64,000 bases of DNA from Trigonopsis variabilis (taxonomy: Eukaryota > Ascomycota > Trigonopsidomycetes > Trigonopsidales > Trigonopsidaceae): positions 1 through 64,000 of the forward strand of contig PPXM03000003.1 of the NCBI GenBank assembly GCA_003707065.3, read 5' to 3'. The notes below the pieces were generated by a model. The model was not told the origin of the DNA, ran no database searches, and was given only the letters and a program-made list of their open reading frames with translations. A program made the position numbers and the translations under genes. This document shows, in pieces, positions 55,673-64,000 of this stretch; position 1 is the stretch's first letter; the number at the start of each line of letters is the position of its first letter.

Positions 55673-56084
55673 AATCAAATGTAGTGTGGACAACGGCAAC
55701 GGACGATCCGGGACTTGCAACGACAGTCAGGGAGCCAACGTGATGCGGGGTGCTATCGGAAAACGAAGAAAAAAAGTCAGCATAATATGATTGAATTTCT
55801 TATTATAACTGATGAACAGAACCCAATTTTTGATATAAATCACTGTAACAATCCCAGACTATGAGTCAAGACGAAACTACAGTAAGGCCCGTCATTAGAA
55901 GGGCATCACGTATGACGCGATGACAGCTTTGAGCCAGAAACTCTTTTTTGGAGAAATTACTATCCGAACAGAGACCTTTAGATGAGTTTAGGGGTTCAGC
56001 AATGTTCCAAACCTACGCTCTGCCTTTATGCAGCTTTATCTTGATTTGTGCTAATACACGCGTATCATCAAAACTTCCTCCTTT
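55673..56084. other. Intergenic between TVP15 and HUB1
   Basis: No exon seen. It presumably contains the TVP15 promoter and HUB1 3' region. Confidence 0.45.
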
Positions 56085-56452
56085 TCACGAATAATATCTA
56101 GAATTAGCAAGACAATTGAGCCATAAGCTCACAATTCCAGGCTGCTTCCATTATGGATCTCATAATCAGCCAAGGTAATGTGATCTTTAAACACGTTATA
56201 CCATTTCTTTAATACTAAGATATTAATTTTCATCTTGATTAATTATCACGCACCTATCTTTTCGGGTGATGTTCCTATCTGGGCTGCCAAAATCTTCTTG
56301 AAATCTCCCACTGTATCATCTGGCATGCACTAGTCTTAGCATGTAAGCCGTGTCATCTATCTACCTTCACTCTAACCTTCTTCCCGAGGCTATGTCTTAG
56401 TCTGCGTTTTTTCGTCTTCAACTTACCGGTCATTGCAAATCACTTCAATCAT
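56085..56452 (-). CDS. HUB1: Hub1/UBL5 ubiquitin-like splicing modulator, five exons
   Basis: Five exons (56452-56427, 56389-56365, 56329-56254, 56214-56133, 56097-56085) encode exactly 73 residues, the invariant length of Hub1/UBL5. Introns are 37, 35, 39 and 35 nt. The protein begins [20 protein letters not shown], continues [20 protein letters not shown], then [20 protein letters not shown], and ends LELYYS. The two C-terminal tyrosines, supplied by a 13-nt last exon, mark Hub1, which is not conjugated through a GG tail. Hub1 binds HIND elements in Snu66/Prp38 and in yeast promotes use of non-consensus 5' splice sites. It diverges from RIP1 (347 bp between starts). A second ATG two codons upstream is possible. 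Confidence 0.95.
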
Positions 56453-56799
56453 ACCCATGATGTCGGTTGCCACACGCGCTTTAGAAGGGAGCCCTTTCTA
56501 ACGTCAGTAATCAATCCAGCAAAGCTCTCTCGGCAAGAGCTCCAGCTGCAGTCTCTGTCGATATTATACATGTATGGAAGAAACCACATTTTATTACGAG
56601 TTACGTACCAGTGTCCATTAAACATTATCCTTGCTACGCAATTTCTTTCTTAAACTGACTGTTTCCTTTAATCCTCGTCTGTTGGCTGGCTCGCTCGTAA
56701 CTGATACCAGTGGTGGGTTACCCGGCTCTGATCCGAAACTCTGATCCGTTGCCATACAGTCAGTCGGCCAATCATAACTTCTCTTTTTACTCTCACCTC
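56453..56799. promoter_or_regulatory. Shared upstream region of HUB1 and RIP1
   Basis: The 347 bp between the two start codons must carry both promoters. The RIP1 frame is open upstream of its ATG to a GTG, but that part is not needed for the mitochondrial leader. No specific element was recognised. Confidence 0.5.
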
Positions 56800-57456
56800 A
56801 TGATGCAGGCCCGCTCTATTGCTCGTCCGCTGGCTAAAGCCTTACGGATTTCCCCGTCTGCTGCCCGATTCAACTCCTCAAATCCTGTCGGATGGGATAC
56901 TTACAAAACTCCCGACTATTCTTCATACCTTCGCAAGCAGCCAAACTCCGACTCGACAAAACTCTATTCGTACTTTATGTGCGGAGCAATGGGTGCTATC
57001 ACTGCCGCTGGTGCTAAGGGAACTGTGCAAGATTTCTTATTGACAATGGCTGCTTCTGCCGATGTCATGGCTCTTGCTAAAGTCGAAGTCGATCTTACCT
57101 CCATCCCTCTCGGTCGAAATGTTGTCGTTAAATGGCGTGGTAAGCCTATCTTTATTCGTCATCGAACTCCTTCTGAAATCGAGGAAGCAAATGAAGTCGA
57201 TGTCTCTTCTCTCCGGGATCCTCAGACTGATGCTGAGCGGGTTAAGGATCCCCAATGGCTTGTCATGATCGGTGTCTGCACTCACTTGGGTTGCGTCCCT
57301 ATTGGTGAGGCTGGTGATTTCGGTGGTTGGTTCTGCCCTTGCCACGGTTCTCACTACGACATCTCGGGCCGGATCCGAAAAGGCCCTGCTCCTCTCAACC
57401 TTGAAATTCCGCAGTATGAGTTCTCCGACAACGAATCGAAGCTCGTCGTGGGTTAG
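56800..57456 (+). CDS. RIP1: Rieske iron-sulfur protein of the cytochrome bc1 complex
   Basis: 218 residues from the first ATG at 56800 (a second ATG follows at once; the upstream GTG opening is not used). A mitochondrial presequence (QARSIARPLAKALRI) leads to the bc1-type N-terminal domain and one membrane helix (YSYFMCGAMGAITAAGAKGT, DFLLTMAASADVMALAKVEV). The Rieske domain has both cluster loops, CTHLGC and CPCHGSHYDISGRIRKGPAP. It transfers electrons from ubiquinol to cytochrome c1 in the inner membrane. The codon pattern is C-ending and strong, as in RPS10, consistent with high expression. No intron. Confidence 0.97.
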   Translation: MMQARSIARPLAKALRISPSAARFNSSNPVGWDTYKTPDYSSYLRKQPNSDSTKLYSYFMCGAMGAITAAGAKGTVQDFLLTMAASADVMALAKVEVDLTSIPLGRNVVVKWRGKPIFIRHRTPSEIEEANEVDVSSLRDPQTDAERVKDPQWLVMIGVCTHLGCVPIGEAGDFGGWFCPCHGSHYDISGRIRKGPAPLNLEIPQYEFSDNESKLVVG

Positions 57457-57574
57457 TGTATGGTAGTATGTAAAGGTCGCGCATTACAATATGAATAGCC
57501 ACTCATTATCTGCCTGTATAGACTTATTCTCTACTAAATTTGCTGACCAGCGACGCCAAGCCATGCCTTCGTAG

Positions 57575-58987
57575 TCAACTCTCCTTGTTTTTTAACCACC
57601 CTTCTTCTTCGACATCATGACTCCATGGTGGTAGCGAATTGGATAACTTCCTTACAAGGTCTCGTACTGGTACATTTTGGGGACGATACTTGGAATCGTA
57701 GTATATTTTTGCTTGCACGCTCCAGTGGAAGTGTGCTCCTGCTGGTATTTCACGCCGTCGTCCTAAATTGGGGATATAACGATTGCCTAGGTATTGCACT
57801 TTGCCGCGACGGTCAGATTGCAGGCTGTTTCCCACATCGTTCTCGCGAGCCTTTTGCACTTTATAAGGTAATGGCAGCAGTTCCAGTATCCACCAGCAGA
57901 TCGCTTGAAAGTCACGTTTGGCACCTCGTCCAAATGTAAGAGCATCATCGACGTCAAGAACAAGAGCAGCCCGCTCGTCAAGACCGGCGAAAGGGATATC
58001 AATATCTTTTAATGGTAATCCGTGTTTTCTAGCCTCATTAAGCATCCAGTAAAAAGGGAACTGTGAGAGAGCAGGTAAATTATTTGAAATTTTAACATCC
58101 AATCCCCCGAGATTTGAATGAGTTCCTGGGAACCAGACCTCCTTTAAATCGTACTTGTGATTCTGATGAGTTGTTTGATAAGTGTTCGGCTTGAACTTTG
58201 CTCTCCGTTCATCGATACTGACCGCATGTCGAATGTGAATGACCTCTTCATTAATAACATCAGTATGGGGAAAAATCTGATTCCAAATGATTCCTACACT
58301 ATTCACGCTATCCCAAAGTCCCATAAAATGGATCCTAACGCCTGATCGGGAGAACGACTCTCGGAATTGTATGGCCAATTCCGCAGGTTCTGATTCTAGA
58401 CTTGTAGTACTAGGACGGCGATTGATTTCCCAATCTGAATATAAATCCCATGCAGTCCCAATTAGAGCTTCGGCTGAAGGTCTGACTAGTCCAACGATTT
58501 CGATCATAGCTGACAATGCTTGAGCGGTGAATGCGCCGCGGCTAACTCATTAGCAACATAGCAAAAAGGTATCACCATGGAGCAGTGAGGGTATCAAACT
58601 TACCTGTATCCAAATAACCAAATGCGGTCGCCTGGTTGATAAAATTCAACAAGGAATTGATATCCCCTAACTATATGTTCTGCCATTGATAACCCAAATC
58701 CTCGATCCAACCAACCCAATGACTCTTTCGTGATGCCGAACTTATCTAGCGTCCAATCGGTATTTTTGGTAGATCCTACTCCACCTAAAATTAGAAAGGC
58801 AATGGTATCTCGACTCACGTTGATAGTAGGCAACTAGATCTTCGCCCTTGTTGGCTATTAATTGGTATAGTCTCATCACTGACGATTGAGGATTAGACCC
58901 GAAGGATATTCCAGTCCCATCAAAACAACATACAAGATCTCTATAAGGGTAATTACTATTACTGGTATGTGACGCAGGATGTTGCAT
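57575..58987 (-). CDS. DUF2235 alpha/beta hydrolase
   Basis: Three exons (58987-58819, 58784-58604, 58541-57575) encode 438 residues; introns are 34 and 62 nt. The family opening motif LVCCFDGTGISFGSN is followed by VMRLYQLI, the GVGSTKNTDW segment rebuilt at splice 1, and the nucleophile elbow GYSRGAFTAQALS rebuilt at splice 2 (G-x-S-x-G). The downstream IHFMGLWDSVNSVG and FPGTHSNLGGLD supply the candidate acid and histidine. DUF2235 includes fungal and bacterial hydrolases; the best-studied bacterial relatives are type VI phospholipase effectors (Tle1), but the fungal substrate is unknown. No signal peptide is seen, so a cytosolic enzyme is likely. Confidence 0.88.
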
Positions 58988-59342
58988 CTCTTCCTAGGGG
59001 CCTGACTATCTCAATGCACTGACAGTATCGCCAGTATCAACAAATGATAAGTCAAAGAAAAAGCCAAAGATAGGCAGGCACGTGGTGAGCGTAAGCGAGT
59101 GTGGATCGTTGACACTTCAAGCTCAATTCGAGACTTGTCAATACTCCAAGAAAAAGGTCTACGATTCAAGGAAATAGATAAATAATGAATTAATAATAGA
59201 TTTATAATAGAACCACAAAATCAAATCAAATTAGGTGTGTTTACCAGTGGAAAACAGCTAATAAGAAGAAAAAACTCGCTATCTGGTCGTCACACGATCT
59301 CAAAGAACAGCCGATTTACGTTAAGTCTGTTTCGCTTAAAAA
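58988..59342. other. Intergenic between DUF2235 gene and the 59343 candidate
   Basis: AT-rich, no feature supported. Confidence 0.45.
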
Positions 59343-59618
59343 ATGTTCTCAAAAAGGATACCATTGCATCTCAAGAATTCTGCGGTATTGCCTTTAAGTA
59401 GACATGGTCCTCTGGCGACAAGAGGACGAAGTTCTCATATTTGGGCATCTCGGAATGAGTGATCAGAGAGACGACTACAATTTTAGGCCGAACATATCGC
59501 TGCAAGCAATCAAACAGTAACTCCCGATAACGAACTTTCTCTGCGAGGCCTCTGTTATCCTACATTGACACTCGAAAAAATGTTGTTTAATGACGGAGTT
59601 CTATTTGAAATCGATGGC
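59343..59618 (+). CDS. Candidate small mitochondrial protein, two exons
   Basis: The first exon from the ATG at 59343 encodes a textbook mitochondrial presequence: MFSKRIPLHLKNSAVLPLSR and on to ATRGRSSHIWASRN, basic, hydroxylated and lacking acids. With a 48-nt intron (59459-59506; donor GTGATC, acceptor GCAAG) it joins a second exon reading NQTVTPDNELSLRGLCYPTL and a final FNDGVLFEIDGSQ, with stop at 59616-59618. The total would be about 78 residues. The junction is the simplest that keeps frame, but the donor is weak and other acceptors exist. I do not recognise the family. Confidence 0.4.
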
Positions 59619-59969
59619 AGTCAATAGGATTAGCTGCGTTGGGTAAAGATCGTCCATTAGGTTAAACTCACGAGCAGGAACTCTATGAGCTTTCAATAAT
59701 ACATAAGGTTCAATGAAAGAAAGTTTTAGGGGAAATAATAAAAGATACGGCAACGGCTGAGGATCAACCTTTTTTTTTTGAGAGGATATTGAACCTAAGA
59801 AGAAACAGGGTTGAAACCTCGACACACTAAAGATTAACCAGTGTCTCGCAGTATTCTTGGGACCACACCAAATACCTGATAGCTCCATGAGGGAGACAAT
59901 GTGAAACGCATCCAAAAGATATCGCAGACCTGTGGACAATAGGTGCCTGCATCGGGGTGCTAGTAGTAC
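59619..59969. other. Intergenic 3' of the 59343 candidate and DPB3
   Basis: A minus ORF (59601-59939) occupies most of it but begins with TTG, has its first ATG at 59888 and includes a lysine run from a poly-T tract. I do not support it as a gene. Confidence 0.4.
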
Positions 59970-60626
59970 TCAAGAGCTCAAATCATGGAGCACCCCGGGA
60001 GACTGATGATCAGATTCATTTGTAGCATCTGTCAGATTCACCGGCTTGGGTAAAATGGCATTGGCAGATGTGGTTGAAGGGGATGTCGGGTCATTGATTG
60101 ATGACGCTTTGAGAACATTGAACTCACGAGCTTTCCTCACTGTTATTTGTATGGGTATGACATCTCAAGAGGTTAGAAAAAACTTAGATTCAGTCATACC
60201 GTCTAAGAAAGCTAGCTGATCAATTCTGCTGACCGCTCTGGCAAGATCTTTATATTGAAGGCCCTTACGTCTATCTGCTCTAGCATTTTGAGCACCCCTA
60301 GCCACCAAGTAGCTAATAAATAATTCAGTAGCGACGCAAACAGCGAAAACCGACTGAGATGAGAAGAGGCAAGCATTATCATCTAACTTCAGAATTCTCT
60401 TTATCCGAGATAAAGGCAGCGTTAACTGCCCTCTTTCTTTGCCTTTATCGCTTTCCTCCTGTTTCGAAGAAGGGCCACCAAGAATAGAAGTACATAGAGA
60501 GGGGACATTGGCTTGAGATAAGCGAGAAATATCACTCGCTGCAATTGGCTGAGCCCTATAAGAAGACTCCCTTGTGTCATTAGTTTCTTGGTAAGATTCG
60601 TTATCGATCTCGATAGATTCTGACAT
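59970..60626 (-). CDS. DPB3: Histone-fold protein, probable DNA polymerase epsilon subunit Dpb3
   Basis: Two exons (60626-60200 and 60163-59970, 36-nt intron) encode 206 residues. A disordered N-terminal third precedes a CBF/NF-YC-type histone fold: LPLSRIKRILKLDDNACLFS, QSVFAVCVATELFISYLV and RKGLQYKDLARAVSRIDQLA. The splice joins AFLD to DVIPIQITVRKAREF, and the tail is polar. Dpb3 pairs with Dpb4 in Pol epsilon and in yeast passes parental histones during replication. The alternative is a chromatin-remodeller (CHRAC/Dls1) or NC2-alpha histone fold of the same class. The start ATG gives MSESIEIDNESYQETND. Confidence 0.75.
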
Positions 60627-60850
60627 GGCTAATGTGGTGAGGGAGACCAGACCGAAAGACGAAGGAGTGCGTTGTCAAGCTTATGCAGCAGCACGCTCCG
60701 TCAAGACTTTGAGTTTCCAATTGAACGGTAATTATTTGATCTAAATTCTCTGTTTCTTGAGAAACAAGGACATACGGAGCGCAGGAATAGAAACCATCTA
60801 TACGTTAGTCTTGTTTACCGGCAGTGGAGACGAACGATAGCACTGTAGAT

Positions 60851-61006
60851 ATGGGATCACCAGCTGGTCTAGATACAGCCTTATTCATAACGTGTGTCTG
60901 TGACAATTGCTGTAAACAGGAGGTCGAAACAAGGAGATTCTTCCTGAAGGGACCAAAGGAAAGCTTTTGCGATATCTGTAAATTAGAAATTGATTCTATT
61001 CCCTGA
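60851..61006 (+). CDS. Very small protein with a putative Cys-based metal site
   Basis: From the ATG at 60851 a 51-residue product (MGSPAGLDTALFITC and on) contains CVCDNCC near the middle and FCDICKLEI near the end, a C-x2-C...C-x2-C pair about 22 residues apart that could bind one zinc ion. The open frame extends upstream to a GTG at 60824. It lies divergent from DPB3 by about 225 bp. It may be a complete microprotein, the last exon of a larger gene with hidden upstream exons, or chance. No family is recognised. Confidence 0.35.
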   Translation: MGSPAGLDTALFITCVCDNCCKQEVETRRFFLKGPKESFCDICKLEIDSIP

Positions 61007-61641
61007 TTGGGAGAGGTCCACTAACTGTTAAGCTACTGCTTCTATAAAAAGAAAAAGGAAACGGCTCCCTAATGCTACAATAGTTCTCTATGGCTGATAC
61101 CATATTTTATAATTAGGAGACCCCTAATTGGATCCATCATGCATTCGCTTGTTTAATATTGGCATAAGATACGACTGCTATTAGGAAGTTCTAACTTCAC
61201 CGAACCTCGCCTTCATCCTGATTATTAATAAGACCTATTAAGGCTTTCCAAAGGAGGAGGAAGGTCACTTACAAGAGTTTGGTTCCAATCTTCTGAGAGA
61301 CGAGCACTGAACATTCGAGGATTTTAGCTAGCCTAATAAAACTTTTATTCTCTGTATTAAAAAATGAAGATATCTGTTTTAAAAAACCAAAAAATAATAT
61401 GTAACTCTACTTAATCTAGGTGCTCCACAGCCCGAATCGAATTGCTTGCGATGGACAATTCGATCATGCCAGCCTGCTTCTTCAGGAGTTAATTCATGGT
61501 CGATTGGATAAGAAGATGCACAGTCCCTAGAGTGATCAATCTATTTGCATCAGAGCGATTAAGCTGAAAAATGGAATAGTTGTATCGGTTACCCTTCTGT
61601 CGCGTCTTTTAAAAGGCTTCTGGATATCGTTAAAACTAAAC
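61007..61641. other. Intergenic upstream of DUT1
   Basis: AT-rich, no gene. TCGCGTC near 61600 resembles, but does not match, an MCB core. Confidence 0.45.
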
Positions 61642-62119
61642 ATGTCTTCAGCCTTGAGAGTTGCACTTTTAACGCCTAACGCGAGGGCCCCAAAATTAGG
61701 TTCTTTACTGGCAGCCGGACATGATCTGTATGCATCAAATGACAAACTAATACCCGCTAATGGACGTGCGTTAGTGGATACAGGGATCGCTATAGCTATT
61801 CCCGCTGGGACTTATGGACGAGTTGCACCACGTTCTGGACTAGGTAAGGACTTCTTTGACAGTCATCTTAATTTCAGCGGTAAAGAATGGCATTCAAACG
61901 GGCGCTGGAGTGATCGATGCTGATTATCGAGGAGAGCTCAAGGTCTTGTTATTTAATCATTCCGACGAAGATTTCAAGGTGAACACAGGAGATAGGATTG
62001 CTCAATTAATAATTGAAAGGATTGCTGTTGTCGAATCAATTGACGTGGTTGACAATGTGGAAGCATTAGGAACGACTGAAAGAGGAGAAGGAGGATTTGG
62101 CAGCACAGGGAGAAACTAG
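61642..62119 (+). CDS. DUT1: dUTP diphosphatase
   Basis: Two exons (61642-61843, 61878-62119; 34-nt intron) encode 147 residues, the same length as yeast Dut1. All five trimeric dUTPase motifs are seen: [29 protein letters not shown] across the splice, [28 protein letters not shown] and the C-terminal [10 protein letters not shown] arm. The enzyme hydrolyses dUTP to dUMP, keeping uracil out of DNA and feeding dTMP synthesis. No organelle leader is seen from this ATG. The neighbouring DPB3 and CLC genes are not functionally linked. Confidence 0.97.
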
Positions 62120-62391
62120 AGTACAAATGAATAAAGTTGCACGAACAGATGCAAGTGTAAAATATTGTAGATAAATTATCGTTTAAAAGAACTCACTGTG
62201 CTTTTCGTGTGGATGCGAGGATGGTAAATCGGAGACTTGCTCTCGGTGGTTGGGATGTGTTAAACTCAACCACGAGCAGAAAGGAAAGACCATCATACTC
62301 CCTGTCCGGCTCCCAAGTTGCTCGATTCACAGACCGATTCCCAATTCATTGAACTGTATTTCTGACTCGGAAATTAACAGGAGAACCGTTA

Positions 62392-64000
62392 ATGGATCAA
62401 TTGCGGGATTATCGAGCTACGGTCGATGAAACTAAACGATACGATGAGTTCACAACCGTTGGTAGGTCAAGACATTAATATATGAGACTAATGCGAAAGA
62501 TTGGGTTTTAGACGCTATGAATGATCAAGTAAAACGGCAGATGCTGAAAGAGCGGATGCAAGGATTGTCCTGGTATTCCTTATCCCAATGGCGATATAAT
62601 ATACAAAGGATAGTAGAATTTATCCAAGGATGGTTAATTCTAGGCTTGATAGGGGTATGCATAGGAATTATTGCTTCTTGTTTGACCATAATTACCGAAT
62701 GGCTGAGCAGCCTTAAGAATGGGTACTGCTCTACTGGGTTCTATTTATCGAAGTCATTCTGCTGTTGGGAAGGTGAGGAAGACTGTTTAGAATGGAGGAC
62801 TTGGTCAAATGCTTGGTTTACACAGTACTTGGCATACATAATCTTTTGTTGCCTATTCGCTTGGATAAGTGCATTCCTCGTAAAGCGTTATTCCCCCGCT
62901 GCTGCAGGATCGGGAATTAGTGAGATCAAGTGCATTATATCCGGATTTCTCTTAACTAAGTTCTTGGATGGACGAACTCTTTCAATCAAGGCATTAGGCC
63001 TACCTCTAGCCATAGCCAGTGGATTAAGTGTTGGCAAGGAGGGCCCAAGCGTTCATTATGCAGTTTGCGTAGGGAATGTAATATCTAAGCTTTTCCCTTC
63101 CTATGTCTCTAGCGCATCAAAAATGAGAGATATTTTGACTTCTTGTGCTGCGGCTGGCGTTGGTGTGGCCTTTGGTTCTCCTATTGGTGGAGTTCTATTC
63201 TCCATTGAGGAGATTTCCTCAAATTACTATCATAAAACTATGCTTCGAAGCTATTTCACTGCCCTTATTGCTACCTGGACTTTGGCGTCTATAAACCCTC
63301 TTAGAACCGGACAATTAGTCACTTTTCAAGTTTCATACGATCGCTCCTGGTATTCTTTTGAAATTTTCTTCTTCGTTATCCTTGGTTTATCCGGCGGTTT
63401 ATATGGACTCTTTGTCATTAAGTGGAATATTCGTATCACGGCATTTAGAAAGAAATATCTTGTTAGATATCCGGTTCATGAGGCAGTGCTCGTTGCTGCT
63501 TTTACAGCAATTGTATGTTACTTTAACATGTTTCTACGTTTTGATATGACTGAATCGATGGGAATCATGTTCCACGAATGTCAGCAGGGTTCAGACAAAT
63601 ATCACCTCTGCCAATCTGGGGGTAAAGGTCTTAAGGTTGTTTCACTGTTGATTGCTACGATCGTTCGGACTCTTTTGATCTGTGTCTCTTATGGTTGCAA
63701 AGTTCCAGCGGGAATCTTCGTCCCTTCTATGGCAGTCGGAGCCTATTTTGGTAGAGGAGTTGGCATCTTGGTCGAACTCATTCACGAGAAGTTTCCTGAT
63801 CTTGCTATTTTCAATTCTTGTAACGCGCTCGAGCCTTGCATCACCCCTGGAACTTACGCCTTTCTCGGAGCCGCGGCTGCATTAAGTGGAATTATGCATA
63901 TCACCGTCACTGTTGTGGTTATTATGTTTGAACTAACTGGCGCTGTTAACTATATCTTGCCGACCATGATTGTTGTAGGGGCTGCCAAGTTCGTCAGCGA
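62392..64000 (+). CDS. GEF1: CLC-family chloride channel/transporter, 3' end outside the window
   Basis: Exon 1 (62392-62461) and exon 2 (from 62500) are split by a 38-nt intron; the junction gives DEFTTVDWVLDAMNDQVKRQ, a conserved start of fungal CLC proteins. The frame remains open to the window end, so the protein is truncated here at about 523 residues. CLC selectivity motifs are visible: GSGISEIKCI, GKEGPSVHYA with the gating Glu, FGSPIGGVLFSIEEIS, and KVPAGIFVPSMAVGAYFGR. The C-terminal CBS domains would lie beyond the edge. Yeast Gef1 works in Golgi/endosomes and is needed for copper loading of Fet3. Confidence 0.9.

Noticed and set aside
59601-59939. 112-codon minus-strand ORF
   Set aside because: It starts with TTG, has its first ATG far inside, contains a lysine run from a poly-T tract and has no family pattern.
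1-64000. Transposons, virus-like elements, CRISPR arrays, a biosynthetic gene cluster
   Set aside because: No reverse transcriptase, transposase, integrase, long terminal or regularly spaced repeats, and no clustered secondary-metabolism genes were seen.

Overview
The window is nuclear DNA of a fungus, very probably an ascomycete. It carries single-copy core fungal genes, many interrupted by very short spliceosomal introns: those I resolved base by base are mostly 30-48 nt, with CTRAY-like branch sites just before the 3' AG. Several genes (CSN3, SDE2, a CUT8-type proteasome tether, HUB1) and a HomolD-type box (CAGTCACA) in front of RPS10 recall fission yeast and its relatives, so Taphrinomycotina is my best guess. 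That is inference; no phylogeny was run. I see no transposon, virus copy, CRISPR array or rRNA.

Layout, left to right. 1-8.6 kb: edge fragment, HIT-zinc-finger protein, MRM2 (mitochondrial rRNA methyltransferase), a coiled-coil protein, NGL2-like exonuclease, one weak ORF. 8.6-16.5 kb: FAD oxidoreductase, carboxypeptidase Y, COX19, CSN3, then a 1.7 kb stretch without an assigned gene. 16.5-23.4 kb: MCM3 with an upstream MCB box, PRO2, IMP3, and a mitochondrial-type tRNA-like sequence. 23.4-33 kb: MGA2/SPT23-type membrane-tethered regulator, BOR1 transporter, a RasGEF-like protein, a PSP1-domain protein. 33-40 kb: RPS10, SDE2, NFU1, CUT8. 40-43 kb: head-to-head tRNA-Ser(UGA) and initiator tRNA-Met, then BDF1. 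43.7-54.5 kb: UTP5, SEC31, an unknown membrane protein, phosphatase PPG1, CLP1. 55-64 kb: TVP15 (with a 7-nt micro-exon), HUB1 (five tiny exons), RIP1, a DUF2235 hydrolase, a candidate mitochondrial microprotein, DPB3, a small CxxC protein, DUT1, and a CLC chloride channel cut by the window end.

The genes form an ordinary housekeeping set: mitochondrial biogenesis (MRM2, COX19, NFU1, RIP1), ribosome production (IMP3, UTP5, RPS10), replication and dNTP hygiene (MCM3, DPB3, DUT1), secretion (SEC31, TVP15, CPY), RNA processing (CLP1, HUB1, SDE2). Most are arranged as divergent or convergent neighbours with no operon logic. The most striking signal is splicing architecture: ultra-short introns, a 7-nt exon, weak 5' splice sites beginning GTTCG, and two ubiquitin-fold splicing modulators (HUB1, SDE2) in the same window. 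Genes such as TVP15 and HUB1 are invisible to simple ORF finding and were recovered by reading exons by hand. Where a conventional first ATG lies inside an ORF opened by TTG or GTG, I moved the start to that ATG.
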